Of a DNA stretch of 64,000 bases, positions 22,183 to 33,314 are shown piece after piece. This DNA is from Candidatus Ribeiella danica (lineage in GTDB: Bacteria > Chloroflexota > Chloroflexia > Chloroflexales > Roseiflexaceae): positions 310,001 through 374,000 of the forward strand of contig JADKFS010000001.1 of NCBI GenBank assembly GCA_016717335.1, written 5' to 3'. The notes under the pieces are model-generated. The model worked only from the letters and a program-made list of their open reading frames with translations, had not been told where the DNA came from and made no database searches. Made by a program: the position numbers and the translations under genes. How positions within the stretch are numbered: position 1 is the stretch's first letter; each line of letters begins with the position of its first letter.

Positions 22183-24894
22183 ATGATGAAACGATACGCG
22201 AGGATCTTGATCGCGCTGCTGCTGCTGGCGCTGGTCAGCGCCTGCCAGCAGCCGGTGGCGCCCGAGGCGACGCAGGTGCCGCCGCCCGCCGCGCCGACCG
22301 GCGCCGCGACCGCCGCGCCAGCCACGCCGATCGCGTCCGTGACCGCCACGCCTGAGGCGCCTGGCCCCTCGCCGGCGCCCGGCCGGCCGATTGAGCCGAT
22401 CGCGCCGATCGAGGCGCAGCTGCCGGACAGCTTCAAGCCGGTGGGCGGCGGCCTGTTCGCCAGCTTCAGACAGCCGGCGGCCCAGGGCGCGGCCAGCGTG
22501 CAGGCGCCTGCGGTCGCGCCCGACCTGAGCAACGTCGAGCTGACGGCCCTGCTGGCGCCCGAGCAGCGCGCGCGCCTGGCCCAGAGCGGCTTCGTCGTGA
22601 GCCCCGGGCAGACCAAGGAGTTCTACGAGCTGTACGAGCGCGTGCGCTACGACTACGCGCCGGCCTTCGTCACCTCCGACTCGCTGCTACACGTCTACCA
22701 CCTACTGTTCGACAAGACGCTGCGCCGCTCCGAGACCGAGTTTTTCATCCCGATGCTGGGGCGGCTCGACTGGGAGCTGCTGCACGCCTCGGCCCAGCAG
22801 TTCGAGGCGCTGGGCGGCACGCCCTGGGCCGACGCGGCCCGCCGCAACGCGGCCTACTTCGCCGTCGCCGTGAAGACCCTCAACCCGGAGTGGGCCATCC
22901 CCGACGCGCTGCGCGGCCTGGCCGAGCCGGACCTGGCCAGCATCGCCGCGCACGACAAGATCGGCCCCTCGGCGATCTTCCCCGGCTACCCGCGCGGCGA
23001 GGACTGGAGCCAGTACGTGCCGCGCGGTCACTACACCAAGAGCGACGCGCTCAAGCGCTACTTCGTCGCGATGATGTGGCACGGCCGCATGACCTTCCGC
23101 GCCGACGACCCGACTGAGACGCGCCAGGCCGCGCTGCTCACCCTGGCGCTGCGCCAGGCCCGCGTGGGCGACCAGCCGGCCGGCGCGGTCTGGTCGGGCA
23201 TCTACGAGCCGACGGTCTTCTTCGTCGGGCGCAGCGACGACCTGACACCGCAGGAGTACGGCACGGCGCTCGACGCCGCCTACGGCCAGATCGCCGCGCC
23301 GCGCGACCTGCTCGACGAGGCCAAGTTCGCGCGCTTCCAGGCCGAGGTCGCCAAGCTGCGCGCGCCGCAGATCCTGGGCATGGTGATCAGCACCGAGCAG
23401 GCCGACGTCGAGCAGGCGACCAAGGGGCTGCGCTTTATGGGCCAGCGCTTCGTGCCCGACGCGTTCGTGTTCCGCCAGCTGATCGCCCGCAACGTGCCCG
23501 AGCGCTCGCTGCCCAAGGCGCTGGACTTCTTCGCCGCGCTCGGCTCCGACCGTGCGCTCGGGCACCTGGCCGACAGCGGCGACACCAAGCTGACCAACTA
23601 CCAGGCCAATATGGACAAGCTGCGGGCCCAGTTCGCCGGCTACGGCGACGACGTCTGGACCCAGAACCTGTACTGGAGCTGGATCCACAGCCTGCGCCCG
23701 CTGCTCGACCCGCCCGGCGCGGGCTACCCGCAGTTCATGCGCTCGGACGCCTGGCAGGACAAACAGCTCACGACCGCGCTGGGCTCGTGGACCGAGCTGA
23801 AGCGCGACACGATCCTGTACGCCAAGCAGGTCTACGCCGAGGGTGCCGGCGCGCTCAGCCCGCCCACGCCCGAGCCGCCCAAGGGCTACGTCGAGCCGGT
23901 GCCGCTGCTGTACGCGCGCGTCGTCGCGCTCAGCCAGATGACGATCGACGGGCTGCAGAGCCGCGGGCTGCTCAAGGACGAGGACAAGGCCGCGCTCGAC
24001 GCGATGGCCAGGGTCGCGGCGCAGCTGCAGACGATCGCCGAGAAAGAGCTGCGTGGCGAGGCGCCGACCGATGACGAGTACCGCTTCATCCGCTTCTACG
24101 GCGCCGAGATCGAGGCGCTGACCTTCGCCGCCGACGACGAGAGCGCCTACGGCGGGCCGGGCGGCTTCCCGGCCGGCGGCGAGCCGCTGCAGGCCGCCGT
24201 CGTGGCCGACGTGGCGACCGACACCGGCGGGCAGGTGCTTGAGGAGGGCGTCGGCCGGATCTTCGAGATCTACGTCGTCGCGCCGGTCGAGGGCCGGCTG
24301 GTGCTGGCCAAGGGCGGCGTGTTCTCGCACTACGAGTTCGGCCAGCCGCTGAGCGACCGGCTGACCGACGAGGCCTGGCGAGCAAAGCTCGACGCTGGCC
24401 AGGCCCCGCCGCTGGCGGGCTGGACCGGCAGCTTTGTGGTCGAGCAGAAGGTCGAGCAGCCGCTGGCCGACACGATCACGCAGTTCAACGACAACCTGGT
24501 CAAGGCGCTCTGGTTCACCGCCCCGTCCGGCAGCAGCATGGACGGCCCGTGGGATCTCGCCCAGTACCTGACCGGCGCCGAGCTGGACGACACACTCAAG
24601 TACATCGAGCAGCTCAAGGGCCAGGGCCAGTTCGCCGGAATGAAGCGGCTGAGCCTGCAGTTCCTCTCGTTCGACTTCCAGGACGAGGCGCACGCGACCG
24701 TCGCCACGCGCGAGCGCTGGGCCGACAGCCTGTACAGCGGCTCGCCGTCCATGGAGCAGGGCGAGCCGGTCAAGATCGGCGTGCGCCCGGCCTACGAGAC
24801 GGTCGTGACCTACACGATGCAGCGCGAGGGCGCCGGCTGGAAGATCGCCAAGATCGTGCTGCGGCCCGACGCGCCGGCCTGGCAGAAGCCGTGA
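22183..24894 (+). CDS. DUF3160 domain lipoprotein
   Basis: A 903-residue exported lipoprotein. The signal ends in a lipobox (LVSAC, Cys about 21), followed by a Pro/Ala/Thr-rich linker to about residue 80. The large remaining part matches DUF3160 proteins, with SGFVVSPGQTKEFYELYE, PAFVTSDSLLHVYHLLFD and FLSFDFQDEAHATVATRE among recognisable blocks. The function of this family is unknown; the protein should sit at the outer face of the membrane. The stop overlaps the GTG start of the CapA-like gene (GTGA), so the two are translationally coupled. Confidence 0.88.
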   Translation: MMKRYARILIALLLLALVSACQQPVAPEATQVPPPAAPTGAATAAPATPIASVTATPEAPGPSPAPGRPIEPIAPIEAQLPDSFKPVGGGLFASFRQPAAQGAASVQAPAVAPDLSNVELTALLAPEQRARLAQSGFVVSPGQTKEFYELYERVRYDYAPAFVTSDSLLHVYHLLFDKTLRRSETEFFIPMLGRLDWELLHASAQQFEALGGTPWADAARRNAAYFAVAVKTLNPEWAIPDALRGLAEPDLASIAAHDKIGPSAIFPGYPRGEDWSQYVPRGHYTKSDALKRYFVAMMWHGRMTFRADDPTETRQAALLTLALRQARVGDQPAGAVWSGIYEPTVFFVGRSDDLTPQEYGTALDAAYGQIAAPRDLLDEAKFARFQAEVAKLRAPQILGMVISTEQADVEQATKGLRFMGQRFVPDAFVFRQLIARNVPERSLPKALDFFAALGSDRALGHLADSGDTKLTNYQANMDKLRAQFAGYGDDVWTQNLYWSWIHSLRPLLDPPGAGYPQFMRSDAWQDKQLTTALGSWTELKRDTILYAKQVYAEGAGALSPPTPEPPKGYVEPVPLLYARVVALSQMTIDGLQSRGLLKDEDKAALDAMARVAAQLQTIAEKELRGEAPTDDEYRFIRFYGAEIEALTFAADDESAYGGPGGFPAGGEPLQAAVVADVATDTGGQVLEEGVGRIFEIYVVAPVEGRLVLAKGGVFSHYEFGQPLSDRLTDEAWRAKLDAGQAPPLAGWTGSFVVEQKVEQPLADTITQFNDNLVKALWFTAPSGSSMDGPWDLAQYLTGAELDDTLKYIEQLKGQGQFAGMKRLSLQFLSFDFQDEAHATVATRERWADSLYSGSPSMEQGEPVKIGVRPAYETVVTYTMQREGAGWKIAKIVLRPDAPAWQKP

Positions 24895-26657
24895 TCCGGC
24901 GGATCATCCCGCCGCCCGCCCCTGCCCGAAGTGGGTGTGAATACTGGCTGGTCGGGTGGGCTCGGCGAAACCGAAGCCACGCGGCCAGCCGGTCGCGCCG
25001 AGCAGCGATCCTGCTGGCCTGCTTCATGATGGGCTGCGCGGCCCCCGCGAGTCCCGCCCCAACCGCCACGCCGATCCCAGCCGACCGGCAGGTCGACCAG
25101 CGCCAGTGGCGCGAGCTGTACCGGCGGCCCGGCTGGGATGGCGGCGCGGCTGCCGACCTGCGCGCGACCGGCGATGTCATGCTCGGCCGCACGATCGCCG
25201 AGATCGCGGCGCGGCGCGGGCTGGGCTACCCGCTCGGGCAAGCTCAGCCGCTGCTCGACGGCGACCTGGCGGTCGGCAACCTCGAGAGCCCGCTGACCGA
25301 CCGGCGCGAGCCGCTGCGGGCCGGCCCGTACCGGCTGCCCGCGCCTGCCTCGCTGGCCGGGCGGCTGGCGAGCGCCGGCTTCGACGCGCTCTCGCTGGCG
25401 AACAACCACGCCCTGGACGTCGGGCCGGACGGGCTGCGCGACGCGGCCGAGACGCTGCGGGCCGCGGGTATCGCGCCGCTGGGGGTCGCGGCGGGCGCCG
25501 GGGCGCGCGAGCCGACGATCCTGCGCGCGGGCGGGCTGCGGGTCGCGCTGCTGGCGTTCAACGCCGTGCCCGACCCCGAGGACCAGCCCGACGAGGGGCT
25601 GGGCTGGGGCCGCGCCTGGCTCGACGACGACGCGCTCGCGGCGGTGCGGCAGGCCCGCGCGAGCGCCGACGCCGTGGTGGTGCTGGCGCACTGGGGCGTG
25701 GAGTACGCGCCAGAGCCATCGGCGCGCCAGCGCGACTGGGCCGCGCGGCTGGTCGCGGCCGGGGCGGACCTGGTGCTCGGCGCGCACCCGCACGTGCTCC
25801 AGCCGATCGCGCCGGTCGCCAGCGGCGGGCGCGCCGGCGTGGTGGCCTACTCGCTCGGCAACTTCGTGTTCGACCAGGCCTTCAGCCGCGAGACCAGCTC
25901 CGGGGCGGTGCTGCGCGTCCTGCTGGACAGCCAGGGGGTCGCGCTGGTGGCGGCGGCGCCGGTCGAGATCGTGGCCGGCGAGCCACGCCCGCTCGCGCCC
26001 GATACCCCTGCGGCCCAGGAGATCCTGCGCCCGCTCGCGGGAGGGAGCGTGCTCTCCGCCTGGAGCTGGGATGGGCAGACCGCAAAGGCGCTGGACGTTC
26101 CGCCCGGCACGCGGCTGAGCGAGCGGCCGGCGCGCGTCCTGGCCGACCTGCGCGGCGACGGACGGCCGCTGCTGGCGACGCTCGACGGTCAGGGGCTGGC
26201 CGAGCTGCACGACGGCAACGGCGTCGGCGCGCCGGTCGTCTGGCGGAACGAGGACCCGAGCTGGCGGGTGACCCGGATCGACGCAGGCGACCTCGACGAC
26301 GACGGGCGGATCGAGGTCGTGCTGCTGCTGTGGGAGCCCGACGCGGGCGGCCAGCCGCGCTCGCACCCGTTCCTGGTCGGCTGGCGCGGCGGGCGCTACC
26401 GCGTCGTCTGGGGCGGCGGCGCCACCGCCGTGCCGATCCAGGATCTCGCGGCCGGCGACCTCGACGGCGACGGGCGATATGAGCTGGTCGTGCTCGAGGG
26501 CGGCCAGGCGCCGGGCGACAGCGCCGAGAGCGTCTCGATCTGGCGCTGGGGCGGCTGGAGCTTCCAGCGCGAGTGGCGCTCGCCGCCGGGCCGCTACGGC
26601 GGGCTGGCGCTGCGCGACCTCGACGGCGACGGCCGGCCCGACATCCTGGCGCACTAG
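24891..26657 (+). CDS. CapA family lipoprotein with FG-GAP-like repeats
   Basis: A 588-residue protein starting at GTG 24891, overlapping the previous stop by four bases. A lipobox (FMMGC, about residue 46) follows a long basic N-terminus. The CapA/metallophosphatase-like fold shows GDVMLGR, GNLESPLT, SLANNHALD, LAHWGVEY, GAHPHVLQ and YSLGNFVFDQ, typical of CapA/PgsA proteins linked to poly-gamma-glutamate. The C-terminal 180 residues carry acidic DLDDDGRIEV, DLDGDGRYEL and DLDGDGRPDI repeats like FG-GAP/VCBS calcium-binding blades. Fusion of the two is uncommon. No capB/capC lies nearby, so polymer synthesis is not supported here. Confidence 0.87.
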   Translation: MIRRIIPPPAPARSGCEYWLVGWARRNRSHAASRSRRAAILLACFMMGCAAPASPAPTATPIPADRQVDQRQWRELYRRPGWDGGAAADLRATGDVMLGRTIAEIAARRGLGYPLGQAQPLLDGDLAVGNLESPLTDRREPLRAGPYRLPAPASLAGRLASAGFDALSLANNHALDVGPDGLRDAAETLRAAGIAPLGVAAGAGAREPTILRAGGLRVALLAFNAVPDPEDQPDEGLGWGRAWLDDDALAAVRQARASADAVVVLAHWGVEYAPEPSARQRDWAARLVAAGADLVLGAHPHVLQPIAPVASGGRAGVVAYSLGNFVFDQAFSRETSSGAVLRVLLDSQGVALVAAAPVEIVAGEPRPLAPDTPAAQEILRPLAGGSVLSAWSWDGQTAKALDVPPGTRLSERPARVLADLRGDGRPLLATLDGQGLAELHDGNGVGAPVVWRNEDPSWRVTRIDAGDLDDDGRIEVVLLLWEPDAGGQPRSHPFLVGWRGGRYRVVWGGGATAVPIQDLAAGDLDGDGRYELVVLEGGQAPGDSAESVSIWRWGGWSFQREWRSPPGRYGGLALRDLDGDGRPDILAH

Positions 26658-26665
26658 CAAGGCCA

Positions 26666-26795
26666 TCCCCTCACCCCCCTACCCCCCGCTCCCCGCGGGA
26701 GCGGGGGATTCTTGGTGGTGCGGTGGTGCGCTGCAGAGCAGCGCACCACCGCACACACCCCCTCCCCTGGCAGGGGAGGGGGCAGGGGGTGGGGT
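26666..26795. repeat. Composite REP element with a perfect central hairpin (site H3)
   Basis: CCCCGCTCCCCGCGGGAGCG REP half, then a perfect 16-bp stem (GTGCGGTGGTGCGCTG at 26718-26733, complement at 26739-26754, 5-base loop), then CCCCTCCCCTGGCAGGGGAG. The central arms do not resemble those of sites H2 or H4. Confidence 0.9.
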
Positions 26796-26911
26796 ATATG
26801 GCGAGTGAACCGCTCAAAGCAAGTGGGGTGAGGGCTGTAAGCCCAATACACCACGCGCCCCGCGCGGTGGTACAATCTGCAGCAGTCCAACCTGAGCAAA
26901 AGGAGAGCCCC

Positions 26912-28177
26912 ATGGCCAACGATCCCGACCCCATGACGGGGCTGCAACCGCAGCGCACGGTTGCCGAGCTGAAGGAGCTGCGCGCGCTGACCGGCGACGC
27001 CGAGGGCGCGCAGCGCGTGGCCTGGACGGATACCTGGGCGATCGCGCGCGCCTGGATGCGTGCCAAGCTGGCCGAGCTGCCGGTCGAGGTGACCGTCGAT
27101 GAGGCCGGCAACCAGTGGGCCACGCTGCGCGGCGCGTCCGAGAAGACCCTGCTGATCGGCGGGCATATCGACTCGGTGCCGAACGGCGGCTGGCTCGACG
27201 GCTGCCTGAACGTGCTGGCCGGCCTCGAGGTGCTGCGCCGGATCGCCGCCGAGGGCACGCCGCCCGTCACGGTGCGGCTGGTCGACTGGGCCGACGAGGA
27301 GGGCGCGCGCTTCGGGCGCAGCCTGTTCGGATCGAGCGCGGTCTCCGGCAACATGGACCCCGAGGACCTGGCCGAGCTGAAGGACCGCGACGGGATCAGC
27401 CTGCCCGACGCGCTCAAGCGCCACGACGTCGACCTGTACACCGCCAGGCAGGCCGGCCGGCAGCTGCAGAACGCGGCCGCCTACCTGGAGCTGCACATCG
27501 AGCAGGGGCCGGTGCTCGAGAGCATGGGCCTGCCGCTCGGCGTGGTGCTGGGCACCTTCGGCGTCGAGCGCCACCGCATCACCTGGCGCGGGCAGGCCGC
27601 CCACGCCGGCTCGACGCCGATGGACAAGCGCCGCGACGCGCTGGCCGGCGCGAGCAAGCTGGCGCTCGAGATCCGCGAGATCGCCCGGCGCGTCGGCGAG
27701 GGGGCGGTCTGCACCAGCGGCGGCGTGGTCACCAAGCCCGGCATCGTGACGTCGGTGGTCGAGACGGCCGTGCAGCTGCTCGACCAGCGCCACCTCGACG
27801 CGCAGCGGCTGGCCGAGCTGCTCGCGCAGGCCAAGGAGGCCAGCCAGCGCTTCGCCGAGGAAGAGAAGATCGCGGTCGAGTGGGAGCGGATCTGGAACAT
27901 CGAGCCGATCCTGTTCCACCCGCAGCTGATCGAGTTCGCCGACGAGGCCATCCGCGAGGCCTGCGGCACCGTGCACCGGCTGCCTAGCGGCCCGCTGCAC
28001 GACGCGGCCGAGGTCTGCCGCGCGGGCGTGCCGACGGTGATGGTGTTCGTGCAGAGCCTGCGCGGCCTCTCGCACACCAAGCTCGAAGACACGCTTGAGG
28101 AGCACATCGAGCTGTCGGTGCAGGCGCTCGACCGGCTGGCCGACAAGACGATGCGCTGGATCGCGCAGCAGGGCTGA
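26912..28177 (+). CDS. M20 family amidohydrolase (N-carbamoyl amino acid / allantoate type)
   Basis: A 421-residue metal-dependent amidase. The two-metal site shows IGGHIDSVPNGGWLDG, DWADEEGARFGRSLFGS, LELHIEQGPVLE and the dimerisation-domain motif GQAAHAGSTPMDKRRDA; PSGPLHDAAEV is the late His/Asp motif. This set is typical of N-carbamoyl-L-amino acid hydrolases, ureidoglycolate and allantoate amidohydrolases. The start at ATG 26912 follows AAAAGGAGAG. A TACAAT box lies at 26871-26876. No other purine or hydantoin gene is adjacent, so the exact substrate is open. Confidence 0.9.
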   Translation: MANDPDPMTGLQPQRTVAELKELRALTGDAEGAQRVAWTDTWAIARAWMRAKLAELPVEVTVDEAGNQWATLRGASEKTLLIGGHIDSVPNGGWLDGCLNVLAGLEVLRRIAAEGTPPVTVRLVDWADEEGARFGRSLFGSSAVSGNMDPEDLAELKDRDGISLPDALKRHDVDLYTARQAGRQLQNAAAYLELHIEQGPVLESMGLPLGVVLGTFGVERHRITWRGQAAHAGSTPMDKRRDALAGASKLALEIREIARRVGEGAVCTSGGVVTKPGIVTSVVETAVQLLDQRHLDAQRLAELLAQAKEASQRFAEEEKIAVEWERIWNIEPILFHPQLIEFADEAIREACGTVHRLPSGPLHDAAEVCRAGVPTVMVFVQSLRGLSHTKLEDTLEEHIELSVQALDRLADKTMRWIAQQG

Positions 28178-28242
28178 GCCGCCCTGCTACGCGGGAAGAC
28201 CCGCCCCCTCCATTTCAATGTGAAGCAATAAGCTTATTGAAT

Positions 28243-28383
28243 ACCCCTCCCCCTGCCCCCTCCCCTACCTGGGGAGGGGGTAAATCTAGCTGGCTATGTC
28301 GTTTCGGCTCCGCCGAAACGACATAGCCAGCTAAGCTCCCCCTCTCCCGTGGCGACGGGAGAGGGGGCAGGGGGTGAGGGTCT
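28243..28383. repeat. Composite REP element with a perfect central hairpin (site H4)
   Basis: REP half (CCCCTACCTGGGGAGGGGG), central perfect 22-bp stem at 28287-28308 and 28312-28333 with TCC loop, then an inverted REP half (CTCTCCCGTGGCGACGGGAG). The loop-proximal part is GTTTCGGC, as at sites H2 and H7, and the outer 14 bp are unique to this site. It lies between convergent genes. Confidence 0.92.
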
Positions 28384-28385
28384 AG

Positions 28386-30017
<1,632 letters not shown>

Positions 30018-30140
30018 GATTCTTCCCTTTCCGAACTATGGCAGGCCGGAGGCGGAGTAGCGTTGTTCGGCGCTATCATATCACACTCGCGCCGCGCGCC
30101 GGTCGCGGCAGCGCCGCCCGATGGCGTTCCGGCGCGCGGC

Positions 30141-30260
30141 GCCCCTGCCCCCTCTTGATCACGGGAAGGGGTTGATAATGGGGCGGGTGGGGTGCGCGCG
30201 ATGCGCACCCCACCCGCCAACAATATAGCCCCCGCTCCCGGTGGAGGAGCGGGGGGTGAA
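30141..30260. repeat. Composite REP element with a perfect central hairpin (site H5)
   Basis: CCCCTGCCCCCTCTTGATCA REP-like half, a perfect 16-bp stem (GGCGGGTGGGGTGCGC at 30182-30197 with 30203-30218, 5-base loop), then CCCGCTCC...GGAGCGGGG. It occupies the gap between the two minus-strand genes. Confidence 0.85.
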
Positions 30261-30280
30261 GGTAAACAGCAGCTAGCGCG

Positions 30281-30991
30281 TCACGCGCCGAACGAGTAGG
30301 TCCTGGAGCGCGCGTGCGTCGCGTCGCGCCCGATCCGCCACTCTTTGATCGTGAAGCGCGAGTCGACCAGCTGCCGGAGCGCCGTGTCACGCTCGGCCGG
30401 CCGGATCTCGAGCGTGTCCGAGGTGGTGGAGGGGTAGATCTCGGTGGGGCCGCCAAGGCGGACAAAGAACCGGCGGCGCGAGCGCTGCGGCGTGGCGCCG
30501 CGCTCGGGCAGATAGATCGGATTCTCCCAGATCGATTCCTCGCTCCGCAGGCACGTGGTTGCGCTACCCATCGTCGCCCGAAACGCCGCGCCGGCTGGGC
30601 CGGACAGCGTGACGCTCGCCGGAGCTGAGGTCTCGATCTGCACCGCTCGGAACGCGTAGGGTGTCTGGAAGAAGGCCCGCTCCATCCACGCCAGCATGCG
30701 CGAAGAGTTGAACGCATGGACGAGGTAGACGCCATCCGGCGCGGCCGAGTCGCGGCTTTGGCAGACGAAGATCGAGATGACGAACTCCTGGAAACGAATG
30801 CCCTGCCACGCCAGGTCGGTGCCGCTTAGCAAGAGATGGGCGCTGCCGTCCTCGGCATACGGGGCGAGACCAACCTCCCGCAGCCGATCCTGCCAGAACG
30901 GCAGATCCGCCGTGCCATACAGGTTGACCTCGCGGACGTGGCTGATCGTGGTGATGTAGGGGATTGCCTGCTGTGTCGTGTGTAGAGTCAT
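30281..30991 (-). CDS. Uncharacterised protein in the kinase/FHA unit
   Basis: A 236-residue soluble protein starting at ATG 30991 behind GAAGGGA. Recognisable stretches are HVREVNLYGTADLPFWQDRL, RFQEFVISIFVCQS, YLVHAFNSSRMLAWMERAFF and SRRRFFVRLGGPTEIYPS. I do not recognise the family with confidence; an acetoacetate-decarboxylase-like beta fold is one possibility and is only a guess. It follows the WD40 kinase gene by 58 bases on the same strand, so it may belong to the same transcript. Confidence 0.7.
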   Translation of the reverse strand: MTLHTTQQAIPYITTISHVREVNLYGTADLPFWQDRLREVGLAPYAEDGSAHLLLSGTDLAWQGIRFQEFVISIFVCQSRDSAAPDGVYLVHAFNSSRMLAWMERAFFQTPYAFRAVQIETSAPASVTLSGPAGAAFRATMGSATTCLRSEESIWENPIYLPERGATPQRSRRRFFVRLGGPTEIYPSTTSDTLEIRPAERDTALRQLVDSRFTIKEWRIGRDATHARSRTYSFGA

Positions 30992-31049
30992 TGCATTCCC
31001 TTCTGTAGCGTTGTGGTGTTTGGAAATCAATCTACAATCTGCGATTGCG

Positions 31050-33269
31050 CTAGCGTCGCAGCCGCCACAGGCGCACCGACCGGTCGAGCCCGCAGGTGGC
31101 GAGCCAGTGGCCGTCCGGCGCGAACGCGACGTCGCAGATGCGCGCGGTGTGGCCCCGCAGACACAACAGCATCTGCCCGTCGCGCACGCGCCACAGCCGC
31201 ACCGTCGCGTCCCACGAGGTCGAGGCCAGCGCGTCACCGTGCGGGTCGAACACGAGGCCGCTGATGTAGCGATCGTGGCCCTGCAGCGTGTGGAGCAGCA
31301 GGCCATCCTGCGCGCGCCAGATCTGGATCGTGGCGTCCTCGGACCGCGAGGCGAGCAGCCGCCCCTCCGGGTCGAACGCGATGCCCCCGACCATCAGCGC
31401 GTGCCCCTTCAGCGTGCGCAGCAGCGACCCCTCCCTGGTATCCCAGATCTTGACTGTCTTGTCGTGCGAGCTGGAGGCCAGCAGGCGCCCGTTCGGGCTG
31501 AAGGTCACCGCGCTGATGCCGGCGCTGTGATCGGCCAGCCGATACAGCAGTGCGCCGTCGCTGACCCGCCAGATCCGCACGCCGCCATCCTCGCCCGCCG
31601 ATGCCAGGGTTCGCCCATCAGGCGCGAAGGCCACGCTCCACACGCGCGCGGTGTGGCCGGCCAGGGTGCGCAGCAGATTGCCGTCGCTCGTTCGCCACAG
31701 CCGCACGGTCCCGTCGTCCGACGCCGAAGCGAGCGTCCGGCTGTCCGGCGCGACGGCGACGCTCCACACGCGCGCGGTGTGGCCCTGCAAGATATGGGTC
31801 GGCAGGCCGTCGCGCGCGCGCCACAGCCGCACGGTCCCGTCGTCCGACGCCGAGATCAGCGTGTGCCCGTCGGGCGTAAAGCGGATCTCGCGCACCGCGC
31901 CGCTGTGCCCGGCGCAGCTGTACAGCAGCTGCCCGCTCGGGACCTGCCAGACATGGATGCTCGAGTCGTTGGCCGCCGACCCGAGCAGCTTCCCGCTCGG
32001 CGCAAACGCCACGCTCAGAACAACATCCTTGTGCCAGCCAAGCGTATGCCTGCCGCTGCCGCGCAGGCGCGGCAGCAGCGCCGAGATGCCGACGACGGCA
32101 AGGTAGGCTGTTACGCTGGCGGCCGGCAGGACCCGCCGCGGATCTGGCGGCATGAAGACGGGCGCGATCATCAGCGCCGTCAGCAGCAGGCCGAACAGAT
32201 TGCTCACCAGGGCGCGCCGGCGGTCCCAGAAGGCGGCCAGCCGGGCGCGCGTCACGCGCGAGAGCGGGTCCGTCTCCGGCTGGCGCCGCTCGGCCTCGCC
32301 GAACGCGCTGCTCGTCGTCAGGCGCGCGGTCGCCATACGCACCTCGCGGCCAACCTCGCCGGGCCGCCCGGATGCCTGGTCGGAATACGCAAGGTCGGGC
32401 GCGCGGATCAAGCGATCGGTGGCTGGGGTTGCCGCGCCGGCAGCCTGCAGGGCCGCGCGCAGCTCGCGCGCGCTCTCGAAGCGCGCCTCGGGGCGGATCG
32501 CCAGCGCCCGCTGCAGGATCAGCCCGATCCCCGGCGGAACCTGTGGATTCAGCTCGTGCAGCGGGAGCAGCGGATCGGGCTGCCCGGCCAGCAGCGTCAC
32601 CGCGCGCGTCGGAGCGTTCGCCGGCGGAACCCCGGACAGCAGGTGGTACAGGGTCGCGGCGAGCGAGTACAGATCGCTGCGCGCGCTCGTCCCAAGGCCC
32701 TGGATCTGCTCGATCGACGAGTACTGCAGCGTGAAGCCATGGACGCTGCCGCCGCTGCTTTCGGGGAACAGGCTGTTCGGCGAGCCCTTGGCCAGCCCGA
32801 AGTCGAGCAGCATCACGCGCCCGCGCTCGGTCAGCTTGATGTTCTGGGGCTTGATGTCGCGGTGGATGACCTGCGGGTGCTGCTCGTGCAGGTACACCAG
32901 CGCGTCGAGCAGGGTGTCGGCCCAGCCCAGCACCTCGCCGACGGTGATCGGTGTATCCCGCGCGAGCAGCAGCGACGCGAGCTCCTTGCCGTCGACGAAG
33001 TCCATCACCAGAAAGTGGCCGTCGTCATCCACAAAATAGTCGGTGACCTTCGGCAGCGCGGGGTGCTCCAGCCGCGCCAGCAGCTGCGCCTCGCGCTCGA
33101 ACGCCCGCACGCGCTCGGGCGCCGGGCTCATGAGCATATGCTTCACGGCGACCGTATGGTTGAGGCGCATGTCGAGGGCCTTGTAGACCGCTCCCATGCC
33201 CCCGATCCCAATCTGCTGGATCACACGGTAGCGCTGGTGGATCACAGTACCTGGGCTAAGCATTCGCAA
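31050..33269 (-). CDS. Hanks-type Ser/Thr kinase with eight WD40 repeats
   Basis: A 739-residue protein. The kinase domain (about 12-275) has the Gly loop GIGGMG (21-26), Lys43 in AVK, the catalytic loop HRDIKPQN (Asp138) and DFGLAKG (Asp156). Two hydrophobic segments follow (LLLTALMIAPVFM and AYLAVVGISALL, near 360-400). The C-terminal half is eight WD40 repeats, each ending in a variant of DGTVRLWR, forming a beta-propeller. A short hairpin through the membrane would put kinase and propeller on the same or opposite sides depending on topology. An FHA protein gene lies 45 bases upstream on the same strand, a likely phospho-partner. Confidence 0.96.
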   Translation of the reverse strand: MRMLSPGTVIHQRYRVIQQIGIGGMGAVYKALDMRLNHTVAVKHMLMSPAPERVRAFEREAQLLARLEHPALPKVTDYFVDDDGHFLVMDFVDGKELASLLLARDTPITVGEVLGWADTLLDALVYLHEQHPQVIHRDIKPQNIKLTERGRVMLLDFGLAKGSPNSLFPESSGGSVHGFTLQYSSIEQIQGLGTSARSDLYSLAATLYHLLSGVPPANAPTRAVTLLAGQPDPLLPLHELNPQVPPGIGLILQRALAIRPEARFESARELRAALQAAGAATPATDRLIRAPDLAYSDQASGRPGEVGREVRMATARLTTSSAFGEAERRQPETDPLSRVTRARLAAFWDRRRALVSNLFGLLLTALMIAPVFMPPDPRRVLPAASVTAYLAVVGISALLPRLRGSGRHTLGWHKDVVLSVAFAPSGKLLGSAANDSSIHVWQVPSGQLLYSCAGHSGAVREIRFTPDGHTLISASDDGTVRLWRARDGLPTHILQGHTARVWSVAVAPDSRTLASASDDGTVRLWRTSDGNLLRTLAGHTARVWSVAFAPDGRTLASAGEDGGVRIWRVSDGALLYRLADHSAGISAVTFSPNGRLLASSSHDKTVKIWDTREGSLLRTLKGHALMVGGIAFDPEGRLLASRSEDATIQIWRAQDGLLLHTLQGHDRYISGLVFDPHGDALASTSWDATVRLWRVRDGQMLLCLRGHTARICDVAFAPDGHWLATCGLDRSVRLWRLRR

Positions 33270-33314
33270 CCATGCACTTTCGTGGCTTGAACGGTTGTGT
33301 GATCTGCGGGCCTG

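Noticed and set aside
22702..24693. A 663-codon frame antisense to the DUF3160 gene
   Set aside because: Low-complexity composition and no ribosome site or motif; the sense frame has a lipobox and family blocks.
24549..24890. Upstream extension of the CapA-like frame into the DUF3160 gene
   Set aside because: It overlaps strongly conserved DUF3160 sequence, and the lipobox near residue 46 fits the GTG at 24891.
26573..26911. Upstream extension of the M20 amidohydrolase frame
   Set aside because: It crosses the CapA end and a REP element; ATG 26912 has an AAGGAG site and gives the normal family length.
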